From Mannheimia haemolytica (GTDB lineage: Bacteria > Pseudomonadota > Gammaproteobacteria > Enterobacterales > Pasteurellaceae), in the NCBI RefSeq assembly GCF_004342115.1, contig NZ_SMAC01000008.1, forward strand, positions 1-64,000: a DNA stretch of 64,000 bases. The letters are read 5' to 3'. The position numbers and the translations under genes are program-made. Shown piece by piece: positions 7,801-17,328 of the stretch; the stretch's first letter is position 1, and the number at the start of each line of letters is the position of its first letter. The notes beneath the pieces were generated by a model. The model had not been told where the DNA came from, searched no databases, and saw nothing but the letters and a program-made list of their open reading frames with translations.

Positions 7801-9468
7801 TTACCCTTCGCAACTTGAGCAGCTTAATAGGTTACGGTTAAATACCTGTGCTGCACTCATTGAGTTTTGGTAGTAGATGGATTTTAAGCCCAGCTCTTCT
7901 GCTGTTAAGTATAATTGGTTAAGATCACGAGCCGGTGTGGCTGGGTGGATCATCACATTAATACTTTGCCCTTGGTCAATATATTTTTGACGTTGAGCAG
8001 CTTGCTGAATCACGCTTAATTGGCTGATTTCGGCAAAGGTTTTAAATACTTCTTTTTCGTGCTCGGAAAGCTGTTCCAAATGCTGAACCGAGCCATCATT
8101 TTGTAAAATAGACGTCCAAATTTCTTCGGTGTCTAGCCCTTTTTCTTGGAGTAATTTCTCTAAGAACGGGTTTTTATACACGGTTTTGATCTTCGCTAAA
8201 TCTTTTACATAGTAGTTGGATTTAAACGGCTCTACCGATGGCGACACACTGCCTAAAATAAAGCTACTGGATTTAGTCGGAGCAATACTCATTAATGTAG
8301 TATTACGGCGACCATAGCCCTCTAAAATTTCCGGCTCGCCGAAGCGTTGAGCCAATTCTTGCGAGGCTTTCAAGGTTTTTGCTTGAAGCGTTTTGAAAAT
8401 CTCGTTGTTTTTTTGCATCGCTTGGAAGCTGTCAAAGGCAATATTATTTGCCTGTAGATAGCTGTGCCAGCCCAACACGCCTAAACCTAATGCACGATGG
8501 CGACGGGCAAAGCGGTTTGCACGGTCTAAGAATGGAATTGATTGACTTTTCTCAATAAATTCACTCATTACAACATCGAGGAAATAGGTTAATGTTTCTG
8601 GTGCATCGGTATCTTTCCACTCATCAAAGTAGAGTAGGTTCATAGACGATAAGCAGCATACGAAACTTTCTTCGTTGCTGGAAGGCAACATAATTTCAGT
8701 ACATAAGTTAGAGGCGTGAATCGTCATATTTTTATCTTTATATACATCAGGACGACCTGCGTTGGCATTGTCTTTAAAGAATAAATAAGGGATACCGGTT
8801 TCGGTTTTACGTTGTAACAATTTTGCCCAAAGCTGACGTTTGTATGGATCGCCGGCTTTCATTGACTCTAACCAATCGTGACCGACACACACACCGTAAT
8901 ACATTAATTGAATTGGGTTGCCTTCGGTGTGAATATCCAGCCATTCGTCAATATCGCCGTGCTCAATATCAATATAACCGGCAAACTGACCTTTGCGTGA
9001 TGTTCCTTGTGAAATCACGTCAATCACAGTGTCAAATAATTTACTGAAGTTAAATGAGCCGTCTGATTTACCGTTGTTTTTAATTAACGAGCCACGCGGA
9101 CGAATATCGCCAAAGTAGGCCGAAGTACCACCGCCAATTTTACTCATCATGCCCACTTCAGCGGTAGTCACCATAATTTCATGGATAGAGTCGCCGATGT
9201 AGCTACCGAAACAAGAAATCGGTAAGCCACGATCTAAGCCAAAGTTTGACCAAATTGGCGAAGAAAGCGAGAAGTAGCCTCTTGCCATATAGTGATAGAA
9301 TTTATCGGCATAGCCTTCAATGCCGAGTTTTCGCTCTGCGTGTTCGGCAATAAAACGAATGCGGTCTAATGCGGTTGTTCCTTCCAATAAATAGCCACGT
9401 TGTAAGAATAAACGGCTGTCTTCATTAAGCCAGTGGAAGTCCGGGCGGTCTGTATTAAAATAAGTCAT
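7801..9468 (-). CDS. nrdA: Class I ribonucleoside-diphosphate reductase large subunit, short form
   Basis: Catalytic subunit that converts ribonucleotides to deoxyribonucleotides with the NrdB radical subunit. It has the ten-stranded barrel signatures: the SCFGSYIGDS stretch with a redox Cys, NLCTEIMLPSSNEESFVCCLSSMNL with the N-x-C-x-E active site, and the C-terminal CSSC redox pair. At 555 residues it is about 200 shorter than E. coli NrdA because the N-terminal ATP-cone domain is absent; the protein starts almost directly at the barrel, so no dATP on/off control at that site is expected. It overlaps the nrdB end by 14 bases. Confidence 0.93.
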   Translation of the reverse strand: MTYFNTDRPDFHWLNEDSRLFLQRGYLLEGTTALDRIRFIAEHAERKLGIEGYADKFYHYMARGYFSLSSPIWSNFGLDRGLPISCFGSYIGDSIHEIMVTTAEVGMMSKIGGGTSAYFGDIRPRGSLIKNNGKSDGSFNFSKLFDTVIDVISQGTSRKGQFAGYIDIEHGDIDEWLDIHTEGNPIQLMYYGVCVGHDWLESMKAGDPYKRQLWAKLLQRKTETGIPYLFFKDNANAGRPDVYKDKNMTIHASNLCTEIMLPSSNEESFVCCLSSMNLLYFDEWKDTDAPETLTYFLDVVMSEFIEKSQSIPFLDRANRFARRHRALGLGVLGWHSYLQANNIAFDSFQAMQKNNEIFKTLQAKTLKASQELAQRFGEPEILEGYGRRNTTLMSIAPTKSSSFILGSVSPSVEPFKSNYYVKDLAKIKTVYKNPFLEKLLQEKGLDTEEIWTSILQNDGSVQHLEQLSEHEKEVFKTFAEISQLSVIQQAAQRQKYIDQGQSINVMIHPATPARDLNQLYLTAEELGLKSIYYQNSMSAAQVFNRNLLSCSSCEG

Positions 9469-10432
9469 CTGCGGTAATCTGTTTCATTTTTTTAGAATAA
9501 TCGGTGCTACGTTTGTTAAAGAAATCGGTTTCTTTGGTTGAAAGAATTTCAATATCAAACCACTCAGTCTCTTTTAAGAATTCAGGGTCGATGTCGTGTG
9601 GCGGCTCTAACCCTAAAATGCTTAAAGAATTGTTGTAACGGTTTTTAATGTAATTTTCTACCGTCGCTTTGGTGATAAAGCTTAAATCACCTTCTTCGAA
9701 AATCCAGTCTAAGATGCCACGTTCTGCTTCAAACGCTTGATTTGCCAAGGTTTGCAAATCTTCAAAAAATTCTGGTGTGAATAGTTCACTGTGTTCGTCA
9801 CGTAAAATTTCGTATAACGCAATTCCGAATTTACCGTGAATTTCTTCCTCTTTTGAGGTGGCTTCAACCGCATTGGAAATCCCTTTAAACAGGTTTTTAT
9901 GCTTGTTGAACGACATCATGATAATAAACTGTCCAAACAATGAAATATGCTCAACAAATAAAGAGAACAGCACTAACGATAAAACAAATTCGCCTTTGCC
10001 AGCATCTTTATCTTTCATAAAACTTTCCATATAACGAATGCGGTTCATTAATGGTTCAATTTCATGAATTTGACTGAACATTTCATTTAGGCCTAATTTT
10101 TCCAATAGGAACGAGTAAGCATCTTTATGGCGAACTTCACTTTCAGCAAAAGTACCGCCTACATCGTCCATCTCCGGTTTTGGGAAATAGCGGTATAGCT
10201 CGCCCCAGAAACGTTTTACATTCACTTCTACTTGTGAAATCGCAAGCATTGCTCGGGTTAACACGTGACGTTCGTGATCGTTAATGGTGGTGCGATAGTC
10301 TTGAATATCGCCGGTGAAGTTAAATTCGGTGTGTAACCAGTAAGAATGGCGAATTGCATCTTTAAATTCAAGAAGCTCAGGATACTCATACGGCTTAATA
10401 TTTAAGCGTTTTTGGAAGAGGTTTCTAGACAT
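9455..10432 (-). CDS. nrdB: Class I ribonucleoside-diphosphate reductase radical subunit
   Basis: A 325-residue diiron ferritin-like protein that holds the tyrosyl radical. Ligand motifs are visible: ESEVRHKDAY, with E-x-x-H plus Tyr four residues after the His as in radical Tyr122 of E. coli; a helix with FVEHISLFG; and EEEIHGKFG. The first ligand, Asp in E. coli, appears to be Glu (in SQVEVNV). ATG 10432 is chosen because the protein then begins MSRNLFQKRLN like relatives; an upstream GTG at 10519 would add 29 unrelated residues. It is first in an operon with nrdA, controlled by NrdR boxes upstream. Confidence 0.93.
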   Translation of the reverse strand: MSRNLFQKRLNIKPYEYPELLEFKDAIRHSYWLHTEFNFTGDIQDYRTTINDHERHVLTRAMLAISQVEVNVKRFWGELYRYFPKPEMDDVGGTFAESEVRHKDAYSFLLEKLGLNEMFSQIHEIEPLMNRIRYMESFMKDKDAGKGEFVLSLVLFSLFVEHISLFGQFIIMMSFNKHKNLFKGISNAVEATSKEEEIHGKFGIALYEILRDEHSELFTPEFFEDLQTLANQAFEAERGILDWIFEEGDLSFITKATVENYIKNRYNNSLSILGLEPPHDIDPEFLKETEWFDIEILSTKETDFFNKRSTDYSKKMKQITADDLF

Positions 10433-10582
10433 ATTCGTAGGCTCTATCTTAAAGTTTATGTTTGGAACTGGTAGATGATTGTATGCAAAAAAAGTTTCAA
10501 GACAAGTCTTGACAAACACTCTTTTTTATTGGTCTTTGGTAGCTTATTGATTTATAAAGAAAAATAATTTTGTAAATTTTTG

Positions 10583-10630
10583 CTTCAATATGTTGTGTGT
10601 GATTTGATGTTGAAACACTATATATTGTGT
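10583..10630 (-). promoter_or_regulatory. Paired NrdR boxes upstream of nrdBA
   Basis: ACACTATATATTGTGT at 10615-10630 fits the NrdR consensus, and a weaker copy CTTCAATATGTTGTGT lies at 10583-10598. Their starts are 32 bp apart, about three helical turns, the arrangement known for cooperative NrdR binding. The rest of the 350-base gap to dusA holds only an uptake signal near 10734 and the presumed promoters. Confidence 0.88.
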
Positions 10631-10782
10631 TTTAAGGTTGTTTTAAAAGTGCACAGATAGATGGGGAAGCCTTGAGGAAACTATGTTTATCTGGCTTTTT
10701 CGAGTATGATGGCTGCTTGTTTTGAATCGCTTACAAGCGGTTATTTTTTACTGATTTTTTACCGCTTTATTTTGATATTTTT

Positions 10783-11760
10783 ATGACTAACGAAATTCAA
10801 CCTTTTTACCGTGGACGTTTTTCGGTTGCTCCAATGTTAGATTGGACAACCCGTCACTGCCGCTATTTTCATCGCCAATTTAGTCGTCAAGCCTTGCTTT
10901 ATACCGAAATGATCACCGCCCCGGCGATTATTCACGCCAAATATGATTTGTTGGAATATGATCCGAGCGAGAATCCGGTGGCTTTGCAACTGGGTGGAAG
11001 CGACCCGGCACAGTTGGCTCATTGTGCCAAATTGGTGGCAGAGCGAGGCTATGCCGAGATTAATCTAAATGTCGGTTGCCCGTCAGACCGAGTGCAAAAC
11101 GGTATGTTTGGGGCTTGTTTGATGGCAAAAGCAGATTTAGTGGCGGATTGTATTAAAGCAATGCAAGATGCGGTGGAAATTCCGGTCACGGTTAAACATC
11201 GTATTGGGATTGATGATTTAGACAGCTATGAATTTTTGTGTGATTTTATCGAAAAAGTGCAACCTTATAGCAATGATTTTATCGTACACGCCCGCAAGGC
11301 GTGGCTGACAGGGTTAAGCCCGAAGGAAAACCGTGAAATTCCGCCTTTAGATTATGATCGGGTTTATCAGCTCAAGCGAGATTTTCCGCATTTAAAGATT
11401 AGCATCAATGGCGGCATTAAAACCATTGAGGAAATTAAACAGCATTTGCAGTTTGTTGATGGGGTAATGGTAGGGCGTGAGGCCTATCAAAACCCGTCAA
11501 TGCTAGGCGAGATCGATTCGCAAATTTTTAATGAAAATCGGCCGCTTGTAACGGCAAAAGAAGCGGTGGAAAAGATGTTCCCTTATATTGAACGTGAGCT
11601 TGCCAAAGGTGTCTATTTAAATCATATCGTTCGCCATATGCTTGGTGCGTTTCAACATTGCAAAGGAGCGAGGCAGTGGCGTCGTCATTTAAGTGAAAAT
11701 GCCACTAAGCCGGGAGCCGGTGTAGAAGTAGTGGAACAAGCCCTTGCGTTTATTGGCTAA
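10783..11760 (+). CDS. dusA: tRNA-dihydrouridine(20/20a) synthase DusA
   Basis: A 325-residue flavin enzyme reducing uridines 20 and 20a in the tRNA D-loop. The N-terminal [16 protein letters not shown] and LLYTEM are specific to DusA among the three Dus paralogues. The catalytic Cys is in GMFGACLM after the [11 protein letters not shown] motif. TIM-barrel FMN motifs NGGI and [13 protein letters not shown] follow. It reads away from nrdBA and is followed after 22 bases by a membrane protein gene. Confidence 0.95.
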   Translation: MTNEIQPFYRGRFSVAPMLDWTTRHCRYFHRQFSRQALLYTEMITAPAIIHAKYDLLEYDPSENPVALQLGGSDPAQLAHCAKLVAERGYAEINLNVGCPSDRVQNGMFGACLMAKADLVADCIKAMQDAVEIPVTVKHRIGIDDLDSYEFLCDFIEKVQPYSNDFIVHARKAWLTGLSPKENREIPPLDYDRVYQLKRDFPHLKISINGGIKTIEEIKQHLQFVDGVMVGREAYQNPSMLGEIDSQIFNENRPLVTAKEAVEKMFPYIERELAKGVYLNHIVRHMLGAFQHCKGARQWRRHLSENATKPGAGVEVVEQALAFIG

Positions 11761-11782
11761 TTTATTGTTTAAGGAGGCAGTT

Positions 11783-12289
11783 ATGGCAGATCCACATATT
11801 CAATCGCCAATGGATTTTTGGGATTGTTTAACCGTCATCATTTACCGCAGCGGTTTTGTGTTAGCTACATTGATGTTGCTTTTATTGCCTTATTATCCGC
11901 AAACGGCACAATATGGTTTATTAGTATCTGGCACAATGTTGGCATCTTCTTTGCATCTTTATGCCAAATCGTTTCGCCTGATTTTCCAATTTTCTGCTTG
12001 GATTGGCTTACTTGGTGCTGTGTTTAATTTCCCTTTGCTTGCGTTCGGGGCAATGCTACTGGTGATCGGCGGATTAAGCTATAAAGAATATTTCTGTTTT
12101 AGAGTATTCGGCTTAAATTTCCAACCGCTTTTAGTGGCGGTATTGTGGATTGCTTTTGCACTAGAATGGTCTTTATTGGTGCAAATTTTAAGCCTTGTCT
12201 GTGGCTTGTTGCTTCTTGTGCTGAGTATTCAAAAATGGCGAATGCCGCTGCATTTTGATATTGGCGATAAAAGCAAATATCAGATTTAA
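11783..12289 (+). CDS. DUF2301-type integral membrane protein
   Basis: A 168-residue inner-membrane protein with about five hydrophobic helices, the soluble N-terminus beginning MADPHIQSPMDFWDCL. It resembles the DUF2301 (COG5413) family, whose function is unknown; the segment GGLSYKEYFCFRVFGLN is the most characteristic part. ATG 11783 is chosen over the upstream frame because a strong AAGGAGG ribosome site sits five bases before it. Confidence 0.75.
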   Translation: MADPHIQSPMDFWDCLTVIIYRSGFVLATLMLLLLPYYPQTAQYGLLVSGTMLASSLHLYAKSFRLIFQFSAWIGLLGAVFNFPLLAFGAMLLVIGGLSYKEYFCFRVFGLNFQPLLVAVLWIAFALEWSLLVQILSLVCGLLLLVLSIQKWRMPLHFDIGDKSKYQI

Positions 12290-12312
12290 TTTAATATTTT
12301 ATCGGGATTTTT

Positions 12313-12777
12313 ATGAATAAATTCAAAATTGCTTTAATGGCAACAGTGGCAATTGGCTTATTTGCTTGTACGCCCTCACCACAATCAAACTCAACTAAGC
12401 AACAAGCACAGGTTGGATATTTGAAACAGAATATCAGCCAAGCGGAATTGAATAATCCGAAAGATTTTAAGCGTTATAGCTATTATTGTAAGAATTTTGC
12501 AACAGGCAGCAGTTCATATTTGGCAACCTATTTTCCACTTTGGTCTGAAAGCCGTAAGCAAGAGAATTTTGGTATCTATTTTCAACTTGATGGCGGAAAG
12601 GTTTATCCGTTCGACCATCTTGCCAACATCAGTTTGAATGCAAGAGCAACAAAATTTGAAGTGCGTTATCGTTCTTATCAGCCGATTGAAGGCAGTTTTG
12701 TAGAGTTAGTGGCACGAGAGTTTACTTCAACTTATTACAAAAATAATGTGCCTTGGTTAGAGTGCCGAGAAGGCTAA
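12313..12777 (+). CDS. Putative lipoprotein of unknown function
   Basis: A 154-residue protein with a lipoprotein signal peptide: basic start MNKFK, hydrophobic core, and lipobox IGLFAC with the acylated Cys at about residue 19. The mature part starts with a low-complexity Ser/Gln linker. Two further cysteines (near residues 57 and 151) could form a disulfide. I do not recognise a family. It follows the DUF2301 gene by 23 bases and ends at a terminator. Confidence 0.7.
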   Translation: MNKFKIALMATVAIGLFACTPSPQSNSTKQQAQVGYLKQNISQAELNNPKDFKRYSYYCKNFATGSSSYLATYFPLWSESRKQENFGIYFQLDGGKVYPFDHLANISLNARATKFEVRYRSYQPIEGSFVELVAREFTSTYYKNNVPWLECREG

Positions 12778-12801
12778 TTGCCAAAGAAAATGGCTAAAAA
12801 G

Positions 12802-12839
12802 AAAACGACTAACGCCTTAAAGATGTTAGCCGTTTTTTT
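12802..12839. terminator. Terminator between convergent genes
   Basis: The arms ACGACTAAC and GTTAGCCGT pair with one mismatch around an 11-base loop, followed by seven T residues. It serves the lipoprotein gene and, with AAAA on the other side, perhaps also leuD. Confidence 0.75.
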
Positions 12840-12848
12840 GTATTTTAA

Positions 12849-13451
12849 TTAGCGTAAAAATGCCGGAATGTTTTTCTCATAAGCAGCAATCGCAGCTTCG
12901 TGTTGTAGGGTTAAGCCGATATTATCCAAACCGTTTAATAAGCAGTGGCGGCGGAATTCGTCTAACTCAAAGGTATAAACTTTCTCGCCAACAGTCACAG
13001 TCATCGCTTCTAAATCAACGTGGATCTGTTTTCCTTCATTTGCCCACACCCATTGGAAGATCTCTTCGACTTCCTCTTCGGTTAATTTAATCGGCAACAT
13101 ATGGTTATTTAAGCTGTTATTGTAGAAAATATCCGCAAAACTTGGGGCGATCATTACTTTAAAACCGTAATCTGCCAATGCCCAAGGGGCGTGCTCACGA
13201 GAAGAGCCACAGCCTAAATTTTTACGGGCGAGTAAAATGGTTGCACCTTGATATTGTGGGAAGTTCAGTACGAAATCGGGGTTGATTTGAGTCTCTTCCG
13301 CATCTAAATAACGCCATTCGTGGAAAAGGTGCTTACCAAAGCCGACTCGAGTAATGGCTTGCAAAAATTGTTTTGGAATGATTGCGTCGGTGTCTACGTT
13401 CGCTGCATCAAGAGGAACGACCAAGCCTGAATGTTGTTTAATACCTGCCAT
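12849..13451 (-). CDS. leuD: 3-isopropylmalate dehydratase small subunit LeuD
   Basis: A 200-residue swivelling-domain subunit that with LeuC isomerises 2- to 3-isopropylmalate in leucine synthesis. Typical motifs are [12 protein letters not shown] near residues 21-32 and [13 protein letters not shown] near 80-92. The length equals E. coli LeuD (201). It starts 12 bases after the leuC stop with a GGAGGAAAAAAT ribosome site. leuA and leuB are not adjacent. Confidence 0.96.
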   Translation of the reverse strand: MAGIKQHSGLVVPLDAANVDTDAIIPKQFLQAITRVGFGKHLFHEWRYLDAEETQINPDFVLNFPQYQGATILLARKNLGCGSSREHAPWALADYGFKVMIAPSFADIFYNNSLNNHMLPIKLTEEEVEEIFQWVWANEGKQIHVDLEAMTVTVGEKVYTFELDEFRRHCLLNGLDNIGLTLQHEAAIAAYEKNIPAFLR

Positions 13452-13463
13452 TTTTTCCTCCTA

Positions 13464-14882
13464 TTATGCGTTTAATGACACTTTGCGAATATCCATAAAT
13501 TTACCGAACACCGCCGCCGCAGCCGCCATTGCCGGGCTGACTAAGTGGGTACGACCGTTACGTCCTTGTCTGCCCTCAAAGTTACGGTTAGACGTAGAGG
13601 CACAACGTTCCCATTCGCCCAAGCGGTCATCGTTCATTCCCAAACACATTGAGCAACCCGGGTTACGCCATTCTGCACCGGCTTCAATGAAGATTTTATC
13701 CAAGCCCTCTTTTTCTGCTTGCTCTTTTACCAAACCTGAACCTGGCACAACGAGAATACGTTTTACATTGTCGGCTTTTTTACGCCCTTTCATTACTGCT
13801 GCCGCAGCACGCAAATCTTCAATACGAGCATTAGTACAAGAACCAATAAAGACTTGATCAACCGGTACATCTTTCATATCTGTATGGGCTTCTAAGCCGA
13901 TGTAAGCTAAGGCTTTTTCCGCAGAGGCACGAGTAACAGGATCGGCCATATCTTCCGGATTTGGAATTACATCATCAATACCGATCACCTGCCCCGGGTT
14001 GGTTCCCCAAGTCACTTGTGGAGCAATGTCTTTTGCTTCTAAGATCACTTCCGCATCGTAAACTGCACCCTCATCGGTTTTGAGGGTTTTCCAATATTCA
14101 ATGGCATCTTCCCAATCTTGACCTTTTGGTGCATTTGGGCGGTCTTTCAAGTAAGCGAACGTGGTTTCATCCGGGGCAACAATACCGGCTTTCGCACCAA
14201 ACTCAATCGCCATATTACACACTGTCATTCGCCCTTCCATTGAAAGATCACGAATTGCTTCGCCACAAAATTCCACTACATAGCCTGTACCGCCAGCCAT
14301 AGTTGTTTTACCGATGATCGCAAGCACAATATCTTTTGCGGTAATGCCCGGGTTTACTTTGCCACGGACTTCCACTTTCATACTTTTTGCACGGGCCTGT
14401 TTTAAGGTTTGGGTGGCTAAAACGTGTTCCACTTCGGAAGTACCGATACCGAAGGCTAACGCACCAAAGGCCCCGTGAGTGGCGGTGTGCGAGTCACCAC
14501 ATACAATGGTCATACCGGGTAAAGTTAAGCCTTGCTCCGGCCCCATTACGTGAACGATACCTTGTTGTTTTTTAGTGATGTCAAACAGTGGGATACCGGT
14601 TTCTTCGCAGTTTTTTTCTAATTCTAATACTTGAATTTTCGCTTGCCCTTCAAGTTGCTGTACATCACGCACTTGGGTTGAAATACTGTGGTCCATTGTG
14701 CCGAAGGTTTTACTGACTTGGCGAACTTGGCGACCGGCAACACGCAAGCCGTCAAACGCTTGCGGGCTGGTAACTTCGTGAATTAAGTGGCGGTTAATAT
14801 AAATAATCGGCGTTTCGCCTTCGGCTTCATACACAACGTGTGAGTCGAATAGTTTTTGATATAGGGTTTTGGCTTGTTGCAT
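13464..14882 (-). CDS. leuC: 3-isopropylmalate dehydratase large subunit LeuC
   Basis: A 472-residue aconitase-family [4Fe-4S] enzyme. The cluster cysteines are visible in [16 protein letters not shown] and [13 protein letters not shown]. The N-terminal [26 protein letters not shown] matches E. coli LeuC. ATG 14882 is preferred over TTG 14894 because it follows a GGAA site at six bases and gives the family N-terminus. No leucine-rich leader peptide is visible upstream. Confidence 0.95.
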   Translation of the reverse strand: MQQAKTLYQKLFDSHVVYEAEGETPIIYINRHLIHEVTSPQAFDGLRVAGRQVRQVSKTFGTMDHSISTQVRDVQQLEGQAKIQVLELEKNCEETGIPLFDITKKQQGIVHVMGPEQGLTLPGMTIVCGDSHTATHGAFGALAFGIGTSEVEHVLATQTLKQARAKSMKVEVRGKVNPGITAKDIVLAIIGKTTMAGGTGYVVEFCGEAIRDLSMEGRMTVCNMAIEFGAKAGIVAPDETTFAYLKDRPNAPKGQDWEDAIEYWKTLKTDEGAVYDAEVILEAKDIAPQVTWGTNPGQVIGIDDVIPNPEDMADPVTRASAEKALAYIGLEAHTDMKDVPVDQVFIGSCTNARIEDLRAAAAVMKGRKKADNVKRILVVPGSGLVKEQAEKEGLDKIFIEAGAEWRNPGCSMCLGMNDDRLGEWERCASTSNRNFEGRQGRNGRTHLVSPAMAAAAAVFGKFMDIRKVSLNA

Positions 14883-14915
14883 AAAATGTTCCAACTCAAA
14901 AGGGTAACTTTTAAT

Positions 14916-14961
14916 ACAAGCGGTTAAATTTGTAAAAAATTTTGCAAAAATGACCGCTTGC
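14916..14961. repeat. Inverted uptake-signal pair upstream of leuC
   Basis: ACAAGCGGTTAAATTT at 14916 and the opposed ATGACCGCTTGC ending at 14961 flank an AT-rich centre. The pair lies close upstream of leuC, in the 426-base divergent gap to oppA; apart from the CRP/promoter region at 15185-15245 I see nothing else in that gap. Confidence 0.7.
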
Positions 14962-15184
14962 TGATATGGAGTGAATATAACGATTAAAAAAATGAAAGTA
15001 AAACAGTATTTTTATGCTAAATAAGGGTTTTTATTCTGCTAAATAAGCCTAAAAATAGTATTCGTTAATAATGTGCAGAATATTATTCTGAATAATTAGA
15101 AAGTTACAGCAAGTTATCTAGCCATTATCAGAGTTTATAGAGCTATTTTCTTCGGGATTTTTTTATGCAATTTTTGCATTGAAA

Positions 15185-15245
15185 GGTGATATCTATCACA
15201 TTTTTTTAAAAAATTCCTTGCAATCAAAATAATAATGCCTAGACT
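15185..15245 (+). promoter_or_regulatory. CRP site and sigma-70 promoter of oppA
   Basis: GGTGA-N6-TCACA at 15185-15200 matches nine of ten bases of the CRP half sites. TTGCAA at 15218 and TAGACT at 15240 with a 16-base spacer form a plausible promoter. The CRP centre would then be about 60 bases before the start of transcription, the class I position. Confidence 0.65.
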
Positions 15246-15308
15246 TAAAAAAATTAATTAGAACAAATCGGCTGGTTGCAAGCCAATATTCATCAATGGA
15301 GATCAAAT

Positions 15309-16943
15309 ATGCAGTCAAAATTCTCGCTTTCCTTATTAACAACCTCATTAGTGTTAGGCTTATCGGCAAATGTGTTTGCAGCCAAAGTGCCTGAAGGAAC
15401 AACGCTTGCAGAAAAACAAGAAATTACGATTAATAATGGTTCTGAGCCATCAAGTTTTGATCCACATAAAATTGAGGGCGTGCCGGAATCGCAAGTTGCT
15501 TATCAGTTATTTGAAGGATTGGTAACGAAAGATTCTGACGGCAATATTCAGCCGGGTGTGGCAGAAAGTTGGGAAAATACACCGGATTACAAAACGTGGA
15601 CGTTCAAATTACGCCAAGACGCTAAATGGTCAAACGGTGATGCCGTAACTGCTCACGATTTCGTATTTGCTTGGCAGCGTTTGGTTAATCCACTTACGGC
15701 TTCACCTTATTCAAGCTATTTAACTTATCTCAATGTAGAAAATGCTCAAGATATTATTGGCGGCAAGAAAAAACCGGAGGAACTGGCAGTTAAAGCGATT
15801 GATGATCATACTTTCCAGGTGCAGTTAAGCCAACCTGTCCCGTATGCAGTTGAGCTGGCAACACACTCTTCTTTATTACCTGTACACAAAGCAACCGTTG
15901 AGAAACACGGCGATGCGTGGGTGAAAAAAGGCAATCTGGTTGGAAACGGGGCTTATACCTTAGCCGATCACGTTATTAATGAAAAAATCGTGTTTGAGCG
16001 TAATAAAAATTATTGGAATGATAAAGAAACCGTGATTAATAAAGCGACTTTCTTAGCCATTGCTAATGCCGCAACTGATGTTTCACGTTACCGTGCCGGT
16101 GATTTGGATATGACCAACTATGCTCTTCCACCGGAGCAGTTTGCAACCTTGAAAAAAGAGATTCCAAACGAAGTGTTTACGGCAAGAACCCTTTCTACTT
16201 ATTACTATGAAATTAACCATAAACGAGCACCGTTTGATAATGTGAAAGTGCGTGAGGCGTTAAACTTAGCTTTAGATCGCACCATTATTACCGATAAAGT
16301 GCTAGGACAAGGTCAAACACCAACTTATGTATTTACACCGCCTTATATTCACGAGGGTGAAAAAATCCAGCAACCTGCTTATTCCAAAGATTCAATGGCA
16401 GATAGAAAAGCCAAAGCGTTGAAATTATTGGAAGAAGCCGGTTACAGTAAAGCGAACCCGTTAAAATTTACTATTCTTTATAATACCAACGACAACCACA
16501 AGAAAATTGCGATTGCAGTTTCATCATTATGGAAACAAGGCACAGACGGCATTGTTGATGTGAAATTAGAAAACCAAGAGTGGAAAACATTCTTAGATAC
16601 CCGCCGCAATGCAAATTATGATGTTTCTCGTGCAGGTTGGTCGGCAGACTATAACCAAGCAACCACCTTTGTGAACTATTTCTTATCGAACTCCAGCAAC
16701 AATACTGCGTTTTATAAGAGCCAAGCTTATGATGATGCGGTAGCAGAATCTTACAAAGCGACAGACGCAGCTGGTCGTGCAGCTGCTTATGCAAAAGCAG
16801 AGGAGCAGTTAGCCAAAGATTATGCGATTATTCCGATTTATAACTATGTAAACCCACGTTTGGTGAAACCTTACGTGAAAGGCTATGAGGGTAAAGATCC
16901 GCAAGATGATATTTTACTGCGTAACCTCTACATCGTGAAATAA
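15309..16943 (+). CDS. oppA: Periplasmic oligopeptide-binding protein OppA
   Basis: A 544-residue family 5 solute-binding protein. The signal peptide MQSKFSLSLLTTSLVLGLSA ends at a likely ANVFA-AK cut. Typical segments are NNGSEPSSFDPHKIEGVPESQ and AKWSNGDAVTAHDFVFAWQRL, and the lobe II RAGWSADYNQ. ATG 15309 follows GGAGATCAAAT. It delivers peptides to an OppBCDF permease, but those genes are not here: acyP follows, so this is a detached oppA that must work with a permease encoded elsewhere. Confidence 0.92.
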   Translation: MQSKFSLSLLTTSLVLGLSANVFAAKVPEGTTLAEKQEITINNGSEPSSFDPHKIEGVPESQVAYQLFEGLVTKDSDGNIQPGVAESWENTPDYKTWTFKLRQDAKWSNGDAVTAHDFVFAWQRLVNPLTASPYSSYLTYLNVENAQDIIGGKKKPEELAVKAIDDHTFQVQLSQPVPYAVELATHSSLLPVHKATVEKHGDAWVKKGNLVGNGAYTLADHVINEKIVFERNKNYWNDKETVINKATFLAIANAATDVSRYRAGDLDMTNYALPPEQFATLKKEIPNEVFTARTLSTYYYEINHKRAPFDNVKVREALNLALDRTIITDKVLGQGQTPTYVFTPPYIHEGEKIQQPAYSKDSMADRKAKALKLLEEAGYSKANPLKFTILYNTNDNHKKIAIAVSSLWKQGTDGIVDVKLENQEWKTFLDTRRNANYDVSRAGWSADYNQATTFVNYFLSNSSNNTAFYKSQAYDDAVAESYKATDAAGRAAAYAKAEEQLAKDYAIIPIYNYVNPRLVKPYVKGYEGKDPQDDILLRNLYIVK

Positions 16944-16996
16944 GACATTATGGGCTGTTTATTGAAAAATAAGCAGCCTATTTTTATGGGGGAAGA

Positions 16997-17269
16997 GTGG
17001 TCGCAAAATTATTCTCGGTTTACGGACGGGTTCAAGGTGTCGCTTTTCGGTTTTTTACCTTGCAGGAAGCGAATCGATTAGGCATAAAAGGCTATGTCAG
17101 AAATCGTGATGACGGCTCGGTAGAAGTGGTAGCTGAAGCGGATGAACAGACAATCGCTCAACTGGAAAATTGGTTACAACAAGGCTCACCTGCTGCAAAG
17201 GTGGAACGGGTAATTGTGAGCGATTATCTTGGTTCAGAAAGGTTTAAAAGGTTTGAGGTAAGGTATTAA
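16997..17269 (+). CDS. acyP: Acylphosphatase
   Basis: A 90-residue acylphosphatase that hydrolyses the carboxyl-phosphate bond of acyl phosphates. The phosphate loop [13 protein letters not shown] (residues 9-21) with catalytic Arg18, and the [18 protein letters not shown] segment with the catalytic Asn (GYVRN), are complete. The GTG start at 16997 follows a GGGGGAAG ribosome site. It lies 53 bases after oppA and ends against an inverted uptake-signal pair. Confidence 0.93.
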   Translation: MVAKLFSVYGRVQGVAFRFFTLQEANRLGIKGYVRNRDDGSVEVVAEADEQTIAQLENWLQQGSPAAKVERVIVSDYLGSERFKRFEVRY

Positions 17270-17272
17270 CTA

Positions 17273-17318
17273 ACAAGCGGTGTCATTTGTAAAAAAATTT
17301 GCAAACGACACCGCTTGT
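17273..17318. terminator. Inverted uptake-signal pair between acyP and pepN
   Basis: ACAAGCGGTGTC at 17273 and GACACCGCTTGT ending at 17318 are perfect inverted repeats around an AT-rich loop, located between convergent acyP and pepN, so it probably terminates both. Confidence 0.7.
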
Positions 17319-17328
17319 ATTGCTTGGT

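Noticed and set aside
10433-10519. A 29-residue N-terminal extension of NrdB from GTG 10519.
   Set aside because: No resemblance to NrdB starts, and the ATG at 10432 gives the standard N-terminus.
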